Of a stretch of DNA of 64,000 bases, positions 1 to 9,822 are shown piece by piece. The position numbers were made by a program, and so were the translations under genes. The number at the start of each line of letters is the position of its first letter. Position 1 is the stretch's first letter. Under the pieces are notes generated by a model, which searched no databases, was not told the origin of the DNA, and was given only the letters and a program-made list of their open reading frames with translations. The stretch is from Cognatundibacterium curvum (GTDB taxonomy: Bacteria > Pseudomonadota > Gammaproteobacteria > Burkholderiales > Burkholderiaceae_D): the NCBI RefSeq assembly GCF_014284235.1, contig NZ_JACOGD010000005.1, positions 310,001-374,000 on the forward strand, in the 5' to 3' direction.

Positions 1-372
1 CTCTGTGAACATGCGGTCAAGATACAGCACATTTTTTCCAGCTGGTGTTTCTAAATCCTTCAGTAATTTTTTTGCGTACTCCTTCGGGATTACATTGGCT
101 AAGTGTGGTGCCAGTCGGTCGCTAATCGCATTCAGGGTAAGCGGATTCATGGTTGTTTCAATATCAACATATAGTTCAGGATGAAGACGGTTATTCTGCT
201 CAATGTCTGCCCTGATTACGTTCTGGATAGATTTATCGATCTGAAATATCTGCATCAAGGACTTTACATCTTGCACATCTGCCGGATTAGAGACGTTTGC
301 TGCATAGGTATACGTGGTTAGCAGCGTGCAGACGATCAAAACAGGTATGAACCGTAGTCGGTAGAAATTCAT
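1..372 (-). CDS. DUF2059-like secreted protein, 3' end outside window
   Basis: An open frame runs from an ATG at 372 to the window edge (124 codons, no stop). The first 24 or so residues are hydrophobic and end in TYAANVS, like a Sec signal peptide cleaved near YAA. The mature part is helical and charged, with a segment (YAKKLLKDLETPAGKN) resembling the repeat of DUF2059 proteins, where a 'Y/F..P.G' turn is usual. I infer a small periplasmic or outer-membrane-associated protein of unknown role. It starts 25 bases after the stop of the transglutaminase-like gene upstream on the same strand, so the two are probably cotranscribed. The family call is tentative because the C-terminal part is missing. 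Confidence 0.6.
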   Translation of the reverse strand, partial: MNFYRLRFIPVLIVCTLLTTYTYAANVSNPADVQDVKSLMQIFQIDKSIQNVIRADIEQNNRLHPELYVDIETTMNPLTLNAISDRLAPHLANVIPKEYAKKLLKDLETPAGKNVLYLDRMFTE

Positions 373-397
373 GGTTGTGCTTTCTTTTAGTGTTGAA

Positions 398-3256
398 TCA
401 GCGTTTGAATCGATCCAGCTCAATTTGTATGACTGGTCGCAGTAACTGGTCAGGCGCCGCTTTATCGAGTGCTCTTTGCAGATAGACCTTGGCTTTGAGT
501 TTATTATTTTGTGCTGTCTGTAATTGTGCAAAAACGAAGTAAGCTTCAGGCAGAGCAATATCAAGCTCATCGCCAGTCAGCTTATAAAGCTGCTTACTCA
601 TTTGTTCTTCTGATTTGCTACCCGTGATGACATCCAGTAAGCCCGAGCGCCAGTCATCAGGATTGCCGGACAATGTGGTGCTTAGTTGAGCGGATTGTGC
701 CGGTATTTGTCTGAGTGATAAAAGTCTCAGCATTTCTGCACGTAGTTTCTCAGTTTGATTTTCACTGACGTTGAGCGCTTTGCTAAACTGTGCTGCGGCT
801 TCCGCCCATTTTGCAGACGAGAAAGCGGCCAATCCTCGCATCGTGAGCAGGGCAGGATTGTCGCTGTCCTTGCTGCCCGCACGCATCCAGTCCGCTTCCG
901 CATTTTTCATGTCCATGCTGTCAAAATAAGCCTGTGCACGGCATAGAAGGATGCCCGGTTCCTGAATTTTCATTTTTTGCAGTACCTGTAAATCGGACTG
1001 GGCTAAATTGAACTGACGCTGTCGCGCATACAACGATGCACGCTGGCACAGTAATTCCGGATCGGGATTGCTATTGTCTATACGCTGGTTTAAGGAATTT
1101 AAATCCCGGGTCAGCTTATCGCTGATTCTTTGCTTGTACGGTGCATCCAGCAACAGGGCTAATGAGTTTTCCTTGATATCCGTTTTTCGTATCTTTAAGG
1201 TATTGTCGATGACCTGAGAGGTTTTTCTGACATAAGCCATAAAATCCGCCACCTGCATAGTGGGAATCTGCTCTTTCAATATGCCCAGCCCCAGTCGCGC
1301 AGTGAGGTCTTTGCCTTTAAAGCTGATATTTTCAGTCAGGGTGAATCCGGGGCTGTTGAGTGCCTCGCTACTCGGCCGGTAGTTGGCATCAAACCCCTCA
1401 GGTAACTCGACCTCGAATTGATAAGTAAAGCGGTTGGGGTCGGACGGCAGCATCAGGGGGGTGGTGCGTCGAGGATTTTCAGGCAGATAGAAAATGTCCC
1501 GGAAATTGCTTGCCTGGTAGCTTACGTACCAGAACTGAGCATCTGATTTAAAGAATTCGGGAATGGCAAAACGCATTTCCAGTGTAAGTTGATTGGATTG
1601 CGTATCGTCTTTGAAAACTGGCCCTGATTTCAGTTCAGCCAAGGGGTAGCGCTTCAGTATATTCCCCTGAAATTGCTTTCCAATTTGCTCTTTAGTCTGA
1701 CGCGCAAAATAGGAGCGCGCGTATTCTGCTTCCAGTCCGGAATAGGTCTGTTTCAGAATAAACTCAACCGGTCGGTTCCACTGCTTAGCGAGGACTTTCT
1801 CCATGCGGGAGTTTTCACTTCGCGCGTTTGATTTTCCTATGATGCTCAGATCGCGAGACTCCGGCGAAACAACCAGCACTTCGGCCTCTGCATGGCTTTG
1901 CCCCATATTGTCCAGACTCCCGCTTTGCCCATTGCGGGTGGGGTCCAGGAAATAAGTTTTTCCATCGACGATGACACGTACGATCGCATGGTCGAATATT
2001 GCCGGGCTGGGGAGCAGCTGGGAAATTCCCTTCTTACGGTAAGTCGCAACTAAGACCGGATGCGCTTCTATACCCATACGGCGTAGTAGCGTTGTCAATA
2101 GCAGAGATTTGTCTTTACAGTCACCATAGCGCTTCTCTATGACTTGATCCGGAGCGGCTGGTTTATGCGAACTTTCACCTATAGATACGGACAGATAACG
2201 GATTTCATTCTGAGTGTATTCGAGTGCTTTTTGCACTTTCAATTGGGGTGTACTTAATTTGTCGAAGTTGTTGACCAGTTCATTGAGTGCAGGTGAACTA
2301 CCCTTATAGTCAAAAAGTTGGCTGGCCCAGCGCGCAACTTCGTTCCAACTCTGCATTTGCGAGAATTGAATTTGTTTGAACTGATTTGTTTCCGGCGGCG
2401 CATACGGTTCATAATCGACTGCTTTGAGCATATCTTCAGAATAGTGCTCAATCCGGCGCTCTCCAACCCGCTCTTCCGTACTTTGTATGGTGTGTGTTCT
2501 GGGACCAGACAGTTTGTGGCTGATTTTTTTATCTGCGGGATAATTCAGGCTGATATGTTTGCGTAGTACAGGGGTGGTGCTGTCCCAGCTGGAAGTATTG
2601 AAATAGTTACCTTCAAAAACAGGATTTTGTCCCTGTATGGTGTATGACAAATCCACGGAATCACCCACGCGCAGATCATCGATGACGATAGAGGCGGTTA
2701 CTGAACCGGTGAGTATGCCTGCTTCCAGATCTTTTTCTTGCTGCAACAAGCGAACTTCCATGCTGGCTGTTTTGTCGATTTTCTGATTTCCGCGCAAAAT
2801 ATGCAGCGCGTGGATTTGCAAGGTCTGAAAAGTGGACAGATAAGGAATTTCTATCTGGGCGATATTGCTTAACAGGGAGGATTCATTGACTTGCATAACT
2901 CTGCGTACATATACCGCTGAATTTCGGTCCGCATAAAGCTGCACGTCAGACAGGCGTACCACCACTGGATAGGCCGACGTGGCATCCGGTAATTTGATGA
3001 GGTCCGGTTTAACCCATGCAGCTACCGGAGCTGCCCGCATTAAAGTTGCTTCCAGATTGCTAAGCCGTTTAGCATTTCCTTGTTGAACGGGACTGGACTC
3101 GGTGAGCGTCTGTGCAATCCCGGTGCCGGATAAGTTGAGTGCCAGTATAGAGGCAAGGCAGTAAGGACGCAGACTGCGCTTCAGGAAATAGTGAAGGCCA
3201 GATGTGGCAATGAAATGGGTAAGTTGTAGGTGAGTTTTATCAAGAAATAGTTTCAT
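398..3256 (-). CDS. DUF3857 / transglutaminase-like / TPR protein
   Basis: A 952-residue protein. A basic N-terminus precedes a hydrophobic stretch (about 30-48, ASILALNLSGTGIA), suggesting export with an unusually long leader. Residues about 75-300 fit DUF3857, a beta-rich domain usually paired with a transglutaminase-like core. That core is visible with its Cys in YGDCKDKS (about residue 379), His in FDHAIVRV (about 423) and Asp in FLDPTRNG (about 437), so the papain-like triad is intact. The C-terminal 250 residues are helical repeats of TPR type (LLCRAQAYF, ALLTMRGLAAF). Proteins of this architecture are envelope-associated, but their substrate is not known to me. It follows the HscC/J-protein pair after a 212-base AT-rich gap and precedes the DUF2059-like gene by 25 bases. 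Confidence 0.8.
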   Translation of the reverse strand: MKLFLDKTHLQLTHFIATSGLHYFLKRSLRPYCLASILALNLSGTGIAQTLTESSPVQQGNAKRLSNLEATLMRAAPVAAWVKPDLIKLPDATSAYPVVVRLSDVQLYADRNSAVYVRRVMQVNESSLLSNIAQIEIPYLSTFQTLQIHALHILRGNQKIDKTASMEVRLLQQEKDLEAGILTGSVTASIVIDDLRVGDSVDLSYTIQGQNPVFEGNYFNTSSWDSTTPVLRKHISLNYPADKKISHKLSGPRTHTIQSTEERVGERRIEHYSEDMLKAVDYEPYAPPETNQFKQIQFSQMQSWNEVARWASQLFDYKGSSPALNELVNNFDKLSTPQLKVQKALEYTQNEIRYLSVSIGESSHKPAAPDQVIEKRYGDCKDKSLLLTTLLRRMGIEAHPVLVATYRKKGISQLLPSPAIFDHAIVRVIVDGKTYFLDPTRNGQSGSLDNMGQSHAEAEVLVVSPESRDLSIIGKSNARSENSRMEKVLAKQWNRPVEFILKQTYSGLEAEYARSYFARQTKEQIGKQFQGNILKRYPLAELKSGPVFKDDTQSNQLTLEMRFAIPEFFKSDAQFWYVSYQASNFRDIFYLPENPRRTTPLMLPSDPNRFTYQFEVELPEGFDANYRPSSEALNSPGFTLTENISFKGKDLTARLGLGILKEQIPTMQVADFMAYVRKTSQVIDNTLKIRKTDIKENSLALLLDAPYKQRISDKLTRDLNSLNQRIDNSNPDPELLCQRASLYARQRQFNLAQSDLQVLQKMKIQEPGILLCRAQAYFDSMDMKNAEADWMRAGSKDSDNPALLTMRGLAAFSSAKWAEAAAQFSKALNVSENQTEKLRAEMLRLLSLRQIPAQSAQLSTTLSGNPDDWRSGLLDVITGSKSEEQMSKQLYKLTGDELDIALPEAYFVFAQLQTAQNNKLKAKVYLQRALDKAAPDQLLRPVIQIELDRFKR

Positions 3257-3468
3257 GCGACGCGCTTTTTATTTATTTATTTTTTCTATACCTGTGATTC
3301 TTTCACCAGCTTAACTGGAAGTGACAGTCGGTTCCAGCTGGCTGATCAGCTAATCAAAGATGATTATTTGTATATTTTTTTTGCTGTCTTTCTAATTATT
3401 ATTTTTAGAATTGTTGAAAAAAGCATCAAATTGACGCAGTCTTGATACTGGAACCTGATACTGTGTTT

Positions 3469-5247
3469 TTAAGTTTTACATTCCTGAAGCGGGTTTTTTT
3501 TACAGATCGTTTCAATACGTCTGGCTACTTTCTGGTTACCATTTTTGAGTGCCTGTTGGTACCAGTTTAAGGCTAGCGCCAGATCTTTGGTATGCCCCAG
3601 GCGGCCATGCTCGTAGGCGAGACCCAGCTGTTCCTGACTGAGGGGATGATGCTGGTAGCGCAGGAACCAGTAATTAGCTTTGTCATTGTCACGCTTCAGA
3701 TTCCACCAGCCCTCCTGAAAGCCCAAACCCAAATAGCTTCCTGCATTGGCATTGCCCTGTTGCGCTGACAGCTCCAGCAGCTCGGTGATGCGCTGATTAT
3801 CTTTCTTAACCAGCATATTGCTGGCTATCAAAATAGCAAGTCGAAACTGCCCATCGCGATCACCTGCGTTGGCGGCTTTCTCATACCAGTCATACGCAGC
3901 CTGCAAATTGGTATTAGTACCTTCACCAAATTGAAAATTCTCACCGACCGTCACCATCGCCGCAATTTTCTTATTTTCTGCAGCTTGCAGCATCCAATAA
4001 TGGGACTTGGTTTTGTCGACAGGAATTTTTAATCCATCTTTGTAAAATTTGGCCAGCGCATATTGCGCATCAACGGAGCCCATGCGTGCAGATGCTTCCC
4101 AGTTTCTGATGGTCATTGCCGTGTCTATGGGCTTGCCATCACGACCAAACAGATAATCTTCGCCCAAATAAAATAATTCGGTCTTGGTGTCTTTGAGCGG
4201 ACTGACTTTGCTCAGCGCAGACTGAGGTGTCGATGTATTTGATGGTCTTGCAGCTTCATCCGGGGGGGCACTTAACATCCGGAAAATAAAGACAAACAGC
4301 ATGACCAGCAATGCCGTAGAGAATGAAAAGTGATTTTTCTTCTCGCCACGATTTTGCTCGCGCACATCATGCAGAGATTTTTCTTTTTCTTCGTAAGCAC
4401 TGTCTATCCATTGGCGTATCAGCGCCATATCGCAGCTCATTGCCGTGACATGGGGGTAGGCTTCGTTTAGTCTGGCTAACAGTTGCAGATTGACTTTCAG
4501 GTAGTTCAGGCCGGGTTGCTCCTGATTGCGGCTCTTGCGCATAATTTCCTGATATTTGTGGCGTATCGCCTCCGGACGTTTTGATATTTCATCCAGTTCA
4601 ATCATGGCTTGCTCAAGGGCGTAGGCATGTGGCCCCAGGTAGCTCAGCCGTGTTTTTGCCTCTCGCCAGCGAAACGCTGTGACCGCGGCATGGAATAATA
4701 AATCTTTACCGGATTGCCAGCCCTGCACCAGATAACTGGCGATATACCATTCGAATGCTTGCCTGGTCTCGAGGAACAACATCGTGTCACTATCGAGTAT
4801 ATTTTCCAAAATCGTAGTGACTTGATCCTGTTCGGGCTGTTCCTGGTGTATGTGATTCAGCAAGCTTTGCAAGATATCTGCAGCTTCTTGCGCAGGATCC
4901 CTGGCCTGGGGTGGGCTGGCTTCGGAAGCGGCCGCTTCAGTTTCATCAGTGACATCCTGCACGGCCACCTGTGAATGACCAGACATAGGTGCGGGCTGTG
5001 CTGCGGTCAGCTGTTCCTGATCTGTTGCTGGCTCACCAGTTGTTTCATCTTCCCGCTCTTGCGCAGTGTCACGCCACGCTATCCAATGCAACGCTTCTTC
5101 ATAGGATTCCCGTAATGCCTGAAACTCATGTAACTGTGTTTCCTGATCTATGGTCTTCAGTTTTTTTGCATACGCACGTTTCAGACTACGTTCATCTGCA
5201 TCTGGTGTTAACTGATGCTCTTCTATAAAAGCGGGAAGATAAGACAT
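3469..5247 (-). CDS. Atypical J-like co-chaperone with Sel1 repeats, partner of HscC
   Basis: A 592-residue protein from the ATG at 5247. A longer frame starts at 5313 but would overlap hscC by 65 bases; the chosen start leaves one base after the hscC stop (TAACATG). Residues 1-60 resemble the J-like N-terminus of the E. coli HscC partners DjlB and DjlC (LKRAYAKKLK, then FQALRESYEEAL). The HPD motif that stimulates Hsp70 ATPase is replaced by sequence around IDQE. A charged middle region leads to one membrane segment near residues 305-322 (TALLVMLFVFIFRML). The C-terminal half has Sel1-type repeats (DAQYALAKFYKDG, AAYDWYEKAANAGD). I infer a membrane-anchored co-chaperone or scaffold for HscC, with the C-terminal repeats outside the cytoplasm if the topology is simple. 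Confidence 0.75.
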   Translation of the reverse strand: MSYLPAFIEEHQLTPDADERSLKRAYAKKLKTIDQETQLHEFQALRESYEEALHWIAWRDTAQEREDETTGEPATDQEQLTAAQPAPMSGHSQVAVQDVTDETEAAASEASPPQARDPAQEAADILQSLLNHIHQEQPEQDQVTTILENILDSDTMLFLETRQAFEWYIASYLVQGWQSGKDLLFHAAVTAFRWREAKTRLSYLGPHAYALEQAMIELDEISKRPEAIRHKYQEIMRKSRNQEQPGLNYLKVNLQLLARLNEAYPHVTAMSCDMALIRQWIDSAYEEKEKSLHDVREQNRGEKKNHFSFSTALLVMLFVFIFRMLSAPPDEAARPSNTSTPQSALSKVSPLKDTKTELFYLGEDYLFGRDGKPIDTAMTIRNWEASARMGSVDAQYALAKFYKDGLKIPVDKTKSHYWMLQAAENKKIAAMVTVGENFQFGEGTNTNLQAAYDWYEKAANAGDRDGQFRLAILIASNMLVKKDNQRITELLELSAQQGNANAGSYLGLGFQEGWWNLKRDNDKANYWFLRYQHHPLSQEQLGLAYEHGRLGHTKDLALALNWYQQALKNGNQKVARRIETICKKNPLQECKT

Positions 5248-5248
5248 G

Positions 5249-6973
5249 TTATTCAGGTTGTGATGTGTCAGTATGCAAGCGGTTATCGTTTTCGATCGCG
5301 TCCAGGATATCAATGAATTTACGCTTGGCCTGCGCTATCAGCTTGGTATCTTGTGTTTCCAGCGCTGTTTCAAACTCCGTCGTTTGCAAACCCAGCCATT
5401 GACGCACGTCACCGCGTAACTGCTGGAAGATGCGGTCAGCCCTGGCGAGCAGCGTCCGGTTTTCCAAGGCATCACGAGGATGCATCTTTATTTTTTCCAA
5501 TTCATGAAAGCGTTCTTGTATTTGCTTATCGCTCATGAGTCCGGGATTGCCCTGTATCACCAGTTTGTCCAGTTTTTGTGTCGCGACGTGGGTAGCCTGA
5601 ACTTCAAGCAAACCGTTCACATCATAGGTAAAACGTACATCGACGCCATTTTCTTCGGTTTTGGCGACGGGCAGACGCATACCTAGTGTGCCAAGGTGAA
5701 TATTATCTTTGACCAGGCGCGATTCACCCTGATAGACCTCGATGACTAACTCAGTTTGTCCATCTGCGACTGGATAATAGCGCCGGACACGGCTGACCGG
5801 AACCGGACTGTTGCGCTCGATAATAGGAGAAAAGTGACCGTTAGCATGCTGATTTTCCGAAATCCGGACAGAGACATCAATCCCCAAAGAGTAGGGCGCG
5901 ACATCGGTCATGACTACCTCGTCCAATGCAGAGTCTTTCATCTTGAGACCGGCCTGCACGGCGGCGCCGAGTGCGACGACTTCATCCGGGTTGATGTCGC
6001 TGGCAGGGAAACGGCCAAACATCAGTGTTACCAGTTTTTTGACCAGGGGCATACGGGTGGCACCGCCAGCCAGCACGATGCTGTCAAGCTGGTTAGTCCG
6101 CAGATTGGTATCCCGCAGAGCGCGTTCAACCGGATCCCGCATGCGTTTTAGCAATGGGGCACAGATTTTTTCCAGCGTTGCTTCGTTCAAACTAAGCTGT
6201 AAAGTATTTTCGTTTAAAACAATTTCAATTTGTGCATCTTTTCCAGCTGTCAACGCGCGTTTCGCCTGTTCTGCCGAAGCAGCAAGACGTTGCATCAGTC
6301 TGGCGTCGTTGCGCAAACCGGATGAGAGCTGATGATGTTCAAAGAATAAATCGACAATGGCATTGGTAATATCTTCGCCACCCAGAAAATTGTCACCGGC
6401 AGAGGCTCTGACCTCCATGACGCCTTCAAACAATTCTAAAATAGAAACGTCAAATGTACCTCCACCCAGGTCAAAGACCAAAAAGCGTGATTCATTACCT
6501 GTTTCATGTATGCCATAGGCGAGTGCTGCTGCGGTGGGCTCATTGAGCAGCCGGTCAACCCGTAAGCCCGCCAACTGGCCTGCGGCTTTAGTTGCTTTTC
6601 TTTGTGCATCGGAAAAGTAAGCTGGAACGGTGATCACCGCTTCATCTACGGCTTCTCCTAAATATGCCTCGGCATCCGCTTTCAGGGACTTCAGTACGAA
6701 AGCAGATAATTCTTCTGCGCGGAATTCTTTTTTGCCAAGGCGAACCTTTTTATCACTGCCCATATAGCGTTTGAATACAGAAACACTGGCTTCCGGGTGG
6801 GTTTGTAGCCGTTCTTTTGCTGCTTGCCCTACCAGCATAGTGCCGTCCGCATCTAAGCTGACGCAGGATGGAGTCAGGTTACTGCCCAGGCTGTTTGGAA
6901 TTAATTCTGCTTTGCCATTGCGCCAGACTGCAGTCAGGCTATTGGTTGTTCCGAGGTCTATGCCGATAATCAT
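5249..6973 (-). CDS. hscC: Hsp70 chaperone of the HscC class
   Basis: A 574-residue Hsp70, shorter than DnaK (about 640) and the usual size for HscC. The N-terminal phosphate loop GIDLGTTNS is at residues 4-12, LLNEPTAAALAYG near 141 and the second phosphate loop FDLGGGTFDVS near 170. The substrate-binding domain follows (NSPVPVSRVRRYYPV) and the lid is shortened. HscC-class chaperones work with dedicated J-proteins rather than DnaJ, and the adjacent gene on the same strand fits that pattern. This is the first gene of the pair. An AT-rich promoter region with an inverted repeat lies directly upstream. Confidence 0.92.
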   Translation of the reverse strand: MIIGIDLGTTNSLTAVWRNGKAELIPNSLGSNLTPSCVSLDADGTMLVGQAAKERLQTHPEASVSVFKRYMGSDKKVRLGKKEFRAEELSAFVLKSLKADAEAYLGEAVDEAVITVPAYFSDAQRKATKAAGQLAGLRVDRLLNEPTAAALAYGIHETGNESRFLVFDLGGGTFDVSILELFEGVMEVRASAGDNFLGGEDITNAIVDLFFEHHQLSSGLRNDARLMQRLAASAEQAKRALTAGKDAQIEIVLNENTLQLSLNEATLEKICAPLLKRMRDPVERALRDTNLRTNQLDSIVLAGGATRMPLVKKLVTLMFGRFPASDINPDEVVALGAAVQAGLKMKDSALDEVVMTDVAPYSLGIDVSVRISENQHANGHFSPIIERNSPVPVSRVRRYYPVADGQTELVIEVYQGESRLVKDNIHLGTLGMRLPVAKTEENGVDVRFTYDVNGLLEVQATHVATQKLDKLVIQGNPGLMSDKQIQERFHELEKIKMHPRDALENRTLLARADRIFQQLRGDVRQWLGLQTTEFETALETQDTKLIAQAKRKFIDILDAIENDNRLHTDTSQPE

Positions 6974-6997
6974 AAAAAAATCTCGTCGAATCTTGTT

Positions 6998-7023
6998 TAG
7001 CTAATTATATTTATATTTAGCTA
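6998..7023. promoter_or_regulatory. AT-rich inverted repeat upstream of hscC
   Basis: TAGCTAA (6998-7004) and TTAGCTA (7017-7023) form perfect 7-base arms around a 12-base A/T centre, 25 bases upstream of the hscC start. The centre contains TATAAT-like sequence on the minus strand but no convincing -35 box. It could be an operator overlapping the hscC promoter. This is seen only as a repeat; the function is inferred. Confidence 0.4.
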
Positions 7024-7243
7024 TTCGTTCTGCAATTCAGTCAGTAATCGGACTAGAAATTTTTATTTTTTGCACATAAAACTGAATGCGGCGACTGGCA
7101 AGAACTTGCTATGCAGTGTTTTTAGCCGGCTCGATCGAATGAACGGTATGATTTATCGCCAGGGTCACAGGTATGTTTACTCTTTTGCCATGCAGTGCAA
7201 GGCAACGGGGGGAATTTTTATATGAAATCCTGATCAGAGCGAG

Positions 7244-7265
7244 AAAGGGGAGCAGGCTCCCCTTT
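7244..7265 (-). terminator. Hairpin downstream of the MHS transporter gene
   Basis: AAAGGGGAG (7244-7252) and CTCCCCTTT (7257-7265) form a perfect 9-bp stem with a CAGG loop, 42 bases past the transporter stop. The sequence after the stem on the minus strand is only weakly T-rich, so efficiency is uncertain. Confidence 0.65.
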
Positions 7266-7306
7266 TCTGAACAAGTTTATGCCTAAGAAACAGGCGAAGC
7301 GCAGCA

Positions 7307-8668
7307 CTAATTTTTTATTTCCAAAGCCCGGTTCAAATGCAATGCGGCGAGTGAGCAGGCCGCGCCTGACAGCAGGTAGAGGCTGACGTAGGCCAGGCCG
7401 AAGTTAGCGGACAAACCCAATGCAATCAGTGGTGCGAAGCCAGCGCCGACCAGCCAGGACAGATCCGAAGTCAGTGCAGCACCGGTGTAGCGATACTTGG
7501 CGGGGAAGTTAGCGGTTACTGCGCCAGCCGCCTGACCATAAGACAAACCGAGCAAGATAAAGCCGAATAACAGGAAAATGTTTTCGCCACTTTCGCCTGC
7601 CTTCATCAGCGTAGGTATGAAGGCACTGAGCGCCGCGATCAGAATAGCGAGTGTTCCCAGCGTATTGCGACGGCCGATTTTATCGGCAATGAGGCCAGAA
7701 ACAACCACAGATATCGCCATCAGGAAGGCACCGGCGACCTGCAGGTAAAGGAAGTCACTGAGGCTGCGGCCAGAATACAAGGTAATCCAGGATAGAGGAA
7801 ATACCGTCACCAGGTGGAACAGCGCATAGCTGGCCAGCGCAGCGAGCGCGCCTATCAATACGTTGCGGCCCTGAGAGCTCAGCAATTCTATGATGCCTAC
7901 CGGCTGTAATTCACGTTCTTCCAGCAAATGGGTGTATTCATCGGTGGCGACCAGACGCAGACGCGCGAACAGGGCGACCACGTTGATGGCAAACGCAACA
8001 TAGAAAGGATAACGCCAGCCCCATTCAAGAAAATCTTCCGGTGACAGATTAGATAGCATATAGGCAAACATACTGGCCGCGAGGATAAAGCCGGTAGGCG
8101 CGCCCAGTTGTCCCAGCATCGCGTACCAGCCACGCTTGTCTTCCGGCGCATTCAATGCCAGCAGGGAAGGCAGGCCATCCCAGGAACCGCCGAGTGCGAT
8201 GCCCTGACCTATCCGCAGTACCGACAGCATCACAATGGCGGTGACGCCTATGCTGGCATAGGTAGGCAGAAAGGCAATGCCAGCAGTGGAAAATCCAAGC
8301 AGCACTAAGGCTATGGTCAGTTTTGCTTCACGTCCTAAATGTTGCTGTACCGCCATAAAAATCATGGTGCCTATCGGGCGTGCTAAAAAAGCAAAGGAAA
8401 AGATGACGAAGGCGTACAGTGTTCCTTCCAGTCGATCTTCAAATGGGAAAAATACCGAAGGGAATACCAGTACCGAGGCAATGGCATAGACGAAAAAGTC
8501 GAAATACTCGGAAGTGCGTCCTATAATGACCCCGATCGCGATTTCGCCGGGATCGACAGACGTATCTGCATGATCACCACGTTTAGGGGTACTGCCGTTG
8601 GCAGAAGGCTGGTTGGCGTACAGTGCGCCATTGTGGCTGCTGATGTTAGGCATAGTCGTCTCCGTCAT
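7307..8668 (-). CDS. MFS transporter, metabolite:H+ symporter (MHS) type
   Basis: A 453-residue polytopic protein with about 12 hydrophobic segments. The first helix region (GVIIGRTSEYFDFFVYAIAS) and the loop FLARPIGTMIFMAVQQHLGR match the MHS subfamily, where 'G...E.yDf..Y' and 'ARPiG...fG..gDr.GR' are typical. These carriers import organic acids or osmolytes (citrate, ketoglutarate, proline/betaine, shikimate), and the substrate here cannot be told from sequence. Loop 2 reads QQHLGREAK instead of the commoner GD..GRK. An alternative start is the ATG at 8653. It stands alone and diverges from cyoA with about 135 bases between starts. Confidence 0.85.
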   Translation of the reverse strand: MTETTMPNISSHNGALYANQPSANGSTPKRGDHADTSVDPGEIAIGVIIGRTSEYFDFFVYAIASVLVFPSVFFPFEDRLEGTLYAFVIFSFAFLARPIGTMIFMAVQQHLGREAKLTIALVLLGFSTAGIAFLPTYASIGVTAIVMLSVLRIGQGIALGGSWDGLPSLLALNAPEDKRGWYAMLGQLGAPTGFILAASMFAYMLSNLSPEDFLEWGWRYPFYVAFAINVVALFARLRLVATDEYTHLLEERELQPVGIIELLSSQGRNVLIGALAALASYALFHLVTVFPLSWITLYSGRSLSDFLYLQVAGAFLMAISVVVSGLIADKIGRRNTLGTLAILIAALSAFIPTLMKAGESGENIFLLFGFILLGLSYGQAAGAVTANFPAKYRYTGAALTSDLSWLVGAGFAPLIALGLSANFGLAYVSLYLLSGAACSLAALHLNRALEIKN

Positions 8669-8803
8669 CGTTGTTATGTCGATGGACGCAGTCGGCAGCT
8701 TTTCCCATGCAGGCAGAAAGGGTAGGACAAAACGTCCAATCGCTAATGCTTATCAGTGAGAGTACATTACCACATATTTACGTTCAGACTGGAATTTTCC
8801 TGT

Positions 8804-9820
8804 ATGTTTTCTCAATTAGCTCGTCGCGGAATACTGCTGTTGCCCGCAATAATGATGGCTGGATGCAACACAATTGTGATGAATCCATCCGGAGATATTG
8901 CCGCTCAACAGAGTAAGCTCATTGTCATTTCGACACTGTTGATGTTATTGATCATCGTACCGGTGATTGCACTGACCTTCTTTTTTGCCTGGCGTTATCG
9001 TCAAAGCAACACCGAAGCACAGTACGAACCGGATTGGGATCATTCTACGAAACTCGAACTGGTGATCTGGGGTGCTCCTCTGTTAATCATCATTGCTTTG
9101 GGTATGTTGACATGGATTACCACGCATACTCTTGATCCATATCGAAAGTTGTCGCGTTTGGATGAGACACGTGCGATTCCTGCCAATGTCAAACCAATCA
9201 CGGTTGAAGTCGTTGCGCTGGACTGGAAATGGTTGTTTATTTACCCAGAGCAAGGTATTGCAACTGTGAATGAACTGGCTGCGCCGGTTGATGTGCCGAT
9301 TCATTTCAAAATTACTGCGTCGACAGTGATGAATTCCTTCTATATCCCGGCACTGGCTGGCCAGATCTATGCGATGCCTGGCATGCAGACAGAACTGAAT
9401 GCTGTCATCAATAAAGCGGGTGATTACGAAGGCTTCTCTGCGAACTACAGTGGCGCCGGTTTCTCGGATATGCGTTTCAAATTCCGTGGCCTGAGCAATG
9501 AAGACTTCGCACAGTGGGTACAGACAGTAAAAACTAATCAGCCTGCGCTCAAGCGTGCTGAATATCTGGAACTGGAAAAGCCGAGTATCAAAGATCCGGT
9601 TCGCCGCTACGCAACCGTTGAGGCTGACCTCTATCATGCCATTCTGAATCGCTGCGTCGTTGATGGTCAGGTTTGTATCGACAAGTTGATGAGCACTGAT
9701 CTGAATGTGAAGAGTGCAGCGAATGGTAAGTTCTCCAATTTACTGGCGCAAAACCAGCAGGCCGGCCGTGGTCCGCTCGCTGAAATCTGCACGACGCCAA
9801 CCACAACCACCGGAAAATAA
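8804..9820 (+). CDS. cyoA: Cytochrome bo3 quinol oxidase subunit II
   Basis: 338 residues from the ATG at 8804. A longer frame begins at 8756, but only the chosen start puts the lipoprotein signal at the N-terminus (lipobox MMAGC, Cys near residue 22). Two membrane helices follow, then a periplasmic cupredoxin-like domain ([36 protein letters not shown]). The CuA ligands of cytochrome c oxidases (CxxxC) are absent, so this is the quinol-oxidase form. It is the first gene of cyoABCD. The RBS is weak (GGAATT). Confidence 0.95.
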   Translation: MFSQLARRGILLLPAIMMAGCNTIVMNPSGDIAAQQSKLIVISTLLMLLIIVPVIALTFFFAWRYRQSNTEAQYEPDWDHSTKLELVIWGAPLLIIIALGMLTWITTHTLDPYRKLSRLDETRAIPANVKPITVEVVALDWKWLFIYPEQGIATVNELAAPVDVPIHFKITASTVMNSFYIPALAGQIYAMPGMQTELNAVINKAGDYEGFSANYSGAGFSDMRFKFRGLSNEDFAQWVQTVKTNQPALKRAEYLELEKPSIKDPVRRYATVEADLYHAILNRCVVDGQVCIDKLMSTDLNVKSAANGKFSNLLAQNQQAGRGPLAEICTTPTTTTGK

Positions 9821-9822
9821 AG

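Larger units (their letters stand above)
6974..7306. other. Intergenic region between hscC and the MHS transporter gene
   Basis: These 333 bases contain no convincing coding frame. They hold the AT-rich inverted repeat at 6998-7023, a short palindrome GCAAG-AA-CTTGC at 7098-7109, and the terminator hairpin of the transporter gene at 7244-7265. The upstream gene (minus strand) ends at 7307, so most of the gap is hscC promoter region. Confidence 0.7.
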
